Shown in pieces: positions 62,130 to 64,000 of a stretch of DNA of 64,000 nucleotides (its first letter is position 1; the number at the start of each line of letters is the position of its first letter). The notes beneath the pieces were generated by a model. That model did not search any database and was not told the origin of the DNA. It worked only from the letters and a program-made list of their open reading frames with translations. The position numbers and the translations under genes were made by a program. The stretch comes from Carettochelys insculpta (Eukaryota > Chordata > Testudines > Carettochelyidae). The stretch covers positions 11,098,001 to 11,162,000 of the forward strand of contig NC_134161.1 in the NCBI RefSeq assembly GCF_033958435.1. The letters are read 5' to 3'.

Positions 62130-62552
62130 CAGTGGTTTTTAACCAGTGTGCCTTGAGAACTGTCCAAGTATGCTGCGAAATGTTGTCAAATTTCCCTCAC
62201 AGTGTCTCTTTGCAGAGCCACCGCAGAGGGGTCGAGGGGGAGGAAGGGTGGTGGACTGGGACGGGTGTGGGTGTGCTCACTTGGGTTCAAGCAGCAAGGC
62301 TGGTCCAGCTGGTGCAGGGTTTGTCAATTTCCCCCTCTCCTTCCCTGTGGTGGCTCTTTAACATGAGTGCATTTGATCCTTGTTTAGCTACTGTGTTGTA
62401 AACCTCTCTAGTAAGACAGTAACCATAGTATATACAAGTAAATGCAGTGGTTATGAGCGATCGATTCAGCTGAAAAAAAAAAAGTGGGTGCTTCATGGAA
62501 TTTTTTGTCTTGTTGAAGTGTGCCGTGTTACTGAAAAGGCTGGGAACCCGTG
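62130..62552. mobile_element. hAT-like element, relative of the 6041 copy
   Basis: Starts CAGTGGTTTTTAACCAGTG and ends GGCTGGGAACCCGTG. It shares GAGAACTGTCCAAG, TGTCTCTTTGCAGAGCC, GATCCTTGTTTAGCT, GATTCAGCTGAAAAAA and GTTGAAGTGTGCCGTG with 6041-6745. Flanks TCCTAACC (62122-62129) and CCCTAATC (62553-62560) match at 6 of 8, both differences being C/T. Shorter than its relative by about 280 bp of interior. The 174-codon frame that starts inside it has no domain. Confidence 0.75.
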
Positions 62553-62555
62553 CCC

Positions 62556-64000
62556 TAATCCTCAGGCTCTAGCATGTGAGAATCAGGCCCTGCTGACTCC
62601 CTTTCTCTTCCAATATGGAGTCAAAATGAATTTTGAGACAGGCTTGGAAGTAGAATTGTACCCCTCCAAACACCTTGACCCAGCCACTCATGTTGAGCCC
62701 CATGGCATTCCCCTGCCACCATCCAGAAGGAAGGTTGCAGCTGTGTTGTCCCTCTGTGAAAAAGTGGCCGTGGTGACAGAGGGTGAGAAATTTTCAAACA
62801 TCTCTCTCTGCATCAGGTTTGCGTCTTGTGGCTTTGGGTTTCAAGGAGTTCACATGCACAGTTGCATTCTGGAAGTACATCGTTTTGCATTGCAGTTGTG
62901 CTGAGGAGGACCAGTTGTGGACAATTGTACTGAAACTGCTGGATATCGTACAAATGAATATTGGTCTCATGGCTTCCTTGTGTTTGTCTGTCTGCAGCCG
63001 TCTTTTGTCTTACACTTGGACTGCAAGCCCTCTTAGGCAGTGACAGTGTTTTTGTTCTGTTTGTTCAGCACCTTGCACCTTGAGGTTCTGATCCATGACT
63101 AGAGCTCATACATACTATGGCAATATGAATAACAACAACTATGGTAGGTGCTGGAGGAACACACAACCAAGAGAGTGTTCCTCCCACAGAAGACAGAGCG
63201 GAGACAATGGAGAAACCCATAAGCCTCACTCTTATTCTAAGCCTCCTTTGATGAACCTTGGCCCATATTTAGATCCAAATCTACTTGTCTTCTGTGAGCC
63301 CTCAAAGTGTTTTCACTTCTGCCTTGGAGTGGGGATCACGTGCCAAAAAAACTGTGCCAGAGGCTCTTCTTTTAAACCTTTATGATCAGGAGAACTGGCT
63401 GAACAATGCTCAGAAGGAGAGGTGGGGAACATGGGTTTATTTGCGAAACTTTTAACTTGTGATTGACACAGACCACAAACACTTGGACTTGTGTTACTCA
63501 ACCAGCTGCCGAGGTGGTAAATAAGGGAAAAGTGTTCTGTGCAAAACAGTGGTAGGCTGGATCCTCAGCTGACAAAACCATGGTGCTTTATGGATATCAG
63601 CAAAGTTATGCAGACTGACAAAACTGTGGAGCTGACCCTCTAGCCTTCATCAGTTGACTGGGGAAATTGCTGAAGAAATTATTCAAGACTATTATTGGAA
63701 TGGCTCTAGCCAGGAGTAGAAGGCCTGGAGAGAGGTGTCCAGCCCAGTTCTGATGACAGAGAAGGTTCAGAGAAGCATCTAACATTCTGGATACATCTCT
63801 GAACCATGAGCATTGAAGCAGGAGGTGAGGGACAGTTCAGTAGGTATCAAGCTCCAGGGCTGGAGCTCAATTTCTGGTCTGATCCCCAAATCTGTTGCAG
63901 ATCTCCCATCTTGTGTCTCAGCCACATGCTCCACCAGGAGAGAGTCACTTCTGCATTCCTTTCCTCAGGGTTCATCAACATGTGCCTCTAAATCGATGTT
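62556..64000. other. unique sequence, no gene recognised
   Basis: No exon or bounded repeat. A phrase GACTGCAAGCCCTCTTAGGC ... GCACCTTGCACCTTGAGGTTC at 63020-63090 resembles the tail of an ancient SINE. Confidence 0.4.

Noticed and set aside
62380..62904. 174-codon plus-strand frame
   Set aside because: Begins within a hAT-like element and extends into unique DNA; no domain and no initiation context.
1..64000. CRISPR array, prokaryotic operons, rRNA or tRNA genes
   Set aside because: No evenly spaced direct repeats with unique spacers, no dense same-strand coding, no tRNA cloverleaf or rRNA wording found.

Overview
This looks like a stretch of non-coding nuclear DNA from a reptile, most likely a turtle. 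The main evidence is the repeat content. There are at least eight CR1-type LINE remnants: some end in ATTCTATGATTCTA-like octamer repeats, others carry the tail read as 'GGGTCAGACCAAAGGTCCA'. There are several hAT-like elements with 8-bp target duplications, ancient MIR/CORE-SINE remnants, and a large family of short elements with TCTACAC/GTGTAGA termini. I associate that combination with chelonian genomes from memory; it was not searched. No bacterial, organellar or viral gene organisation is visible, and I could not support any intact protein-coding gene. Apart from fragments of CR1 reverse transcriptase, the open frames are chance frames or lie inside repeats.

Layout. 1-6 kb is mostly unique sequence with a GT-rich microsatellite, one weak first-exon candidate near 1.8 kb and a degenerate minisatellite at 4.3-4.5 kb. 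6-7.8 kb holds a 705-bp hAT-like element with a perfect duplication, then a CR1 3' end. 10-15 kb carries short DNA transposons (a palindromic GGTGACCATA element, a CAGTGTTCCC MITE, a Tigger-like MITE). 18.1-19.1 kb is a back-to-back row of hAT, CR1 and a TCTACAC element. 22.1-24.6 kb has a 463-bp fold-back element and two TCTACAC elements. 27.7-28.4 kb is a CpG-rich, apparently younger TCTACAC element. 30.7-31.4 kb and 32.4-34 kb are nested insertions. 40.8-41.9 kb is the longest CR1 fragment. 43.1-43.3 kb is a nearly perfect palindrome with retrotransposon-style flanks. 48-51 kb has more MITEs and SINEs. 55-59 kb is rich in CR1 tails. 60.8-62.6 kb has two hAT-like elements, one a relative of the 6-kb copy.

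Between the repeats are AT-rich blocks with homeodomain-type TAATTA/ATTAA cores (near 14.1, 17.8, 25.3, 34.3, 37.2, 40.4, 44.9, 46.3 and 60.1 kb) that read like conserved non-coding DNA. If they are, the window may be a large intron or a regulatory desert beside a developmental gene. That is inference, to be tested by alignment.

The most unusual signal is a fold-back family seen three times (22.17-22.63 kb, 43.10-43.29 kb and a 54-bp scrap at 56.08 kb). Two copies are inverted duplications of one terminal sequence, all three insertions start or stop at the same CAAAACAAAAAGCAG-type boundary, and all are flanked by 9-13-bp direct repeats. That points to target-primed insertion with template inversion rather than a DNA-transposase mechanism.
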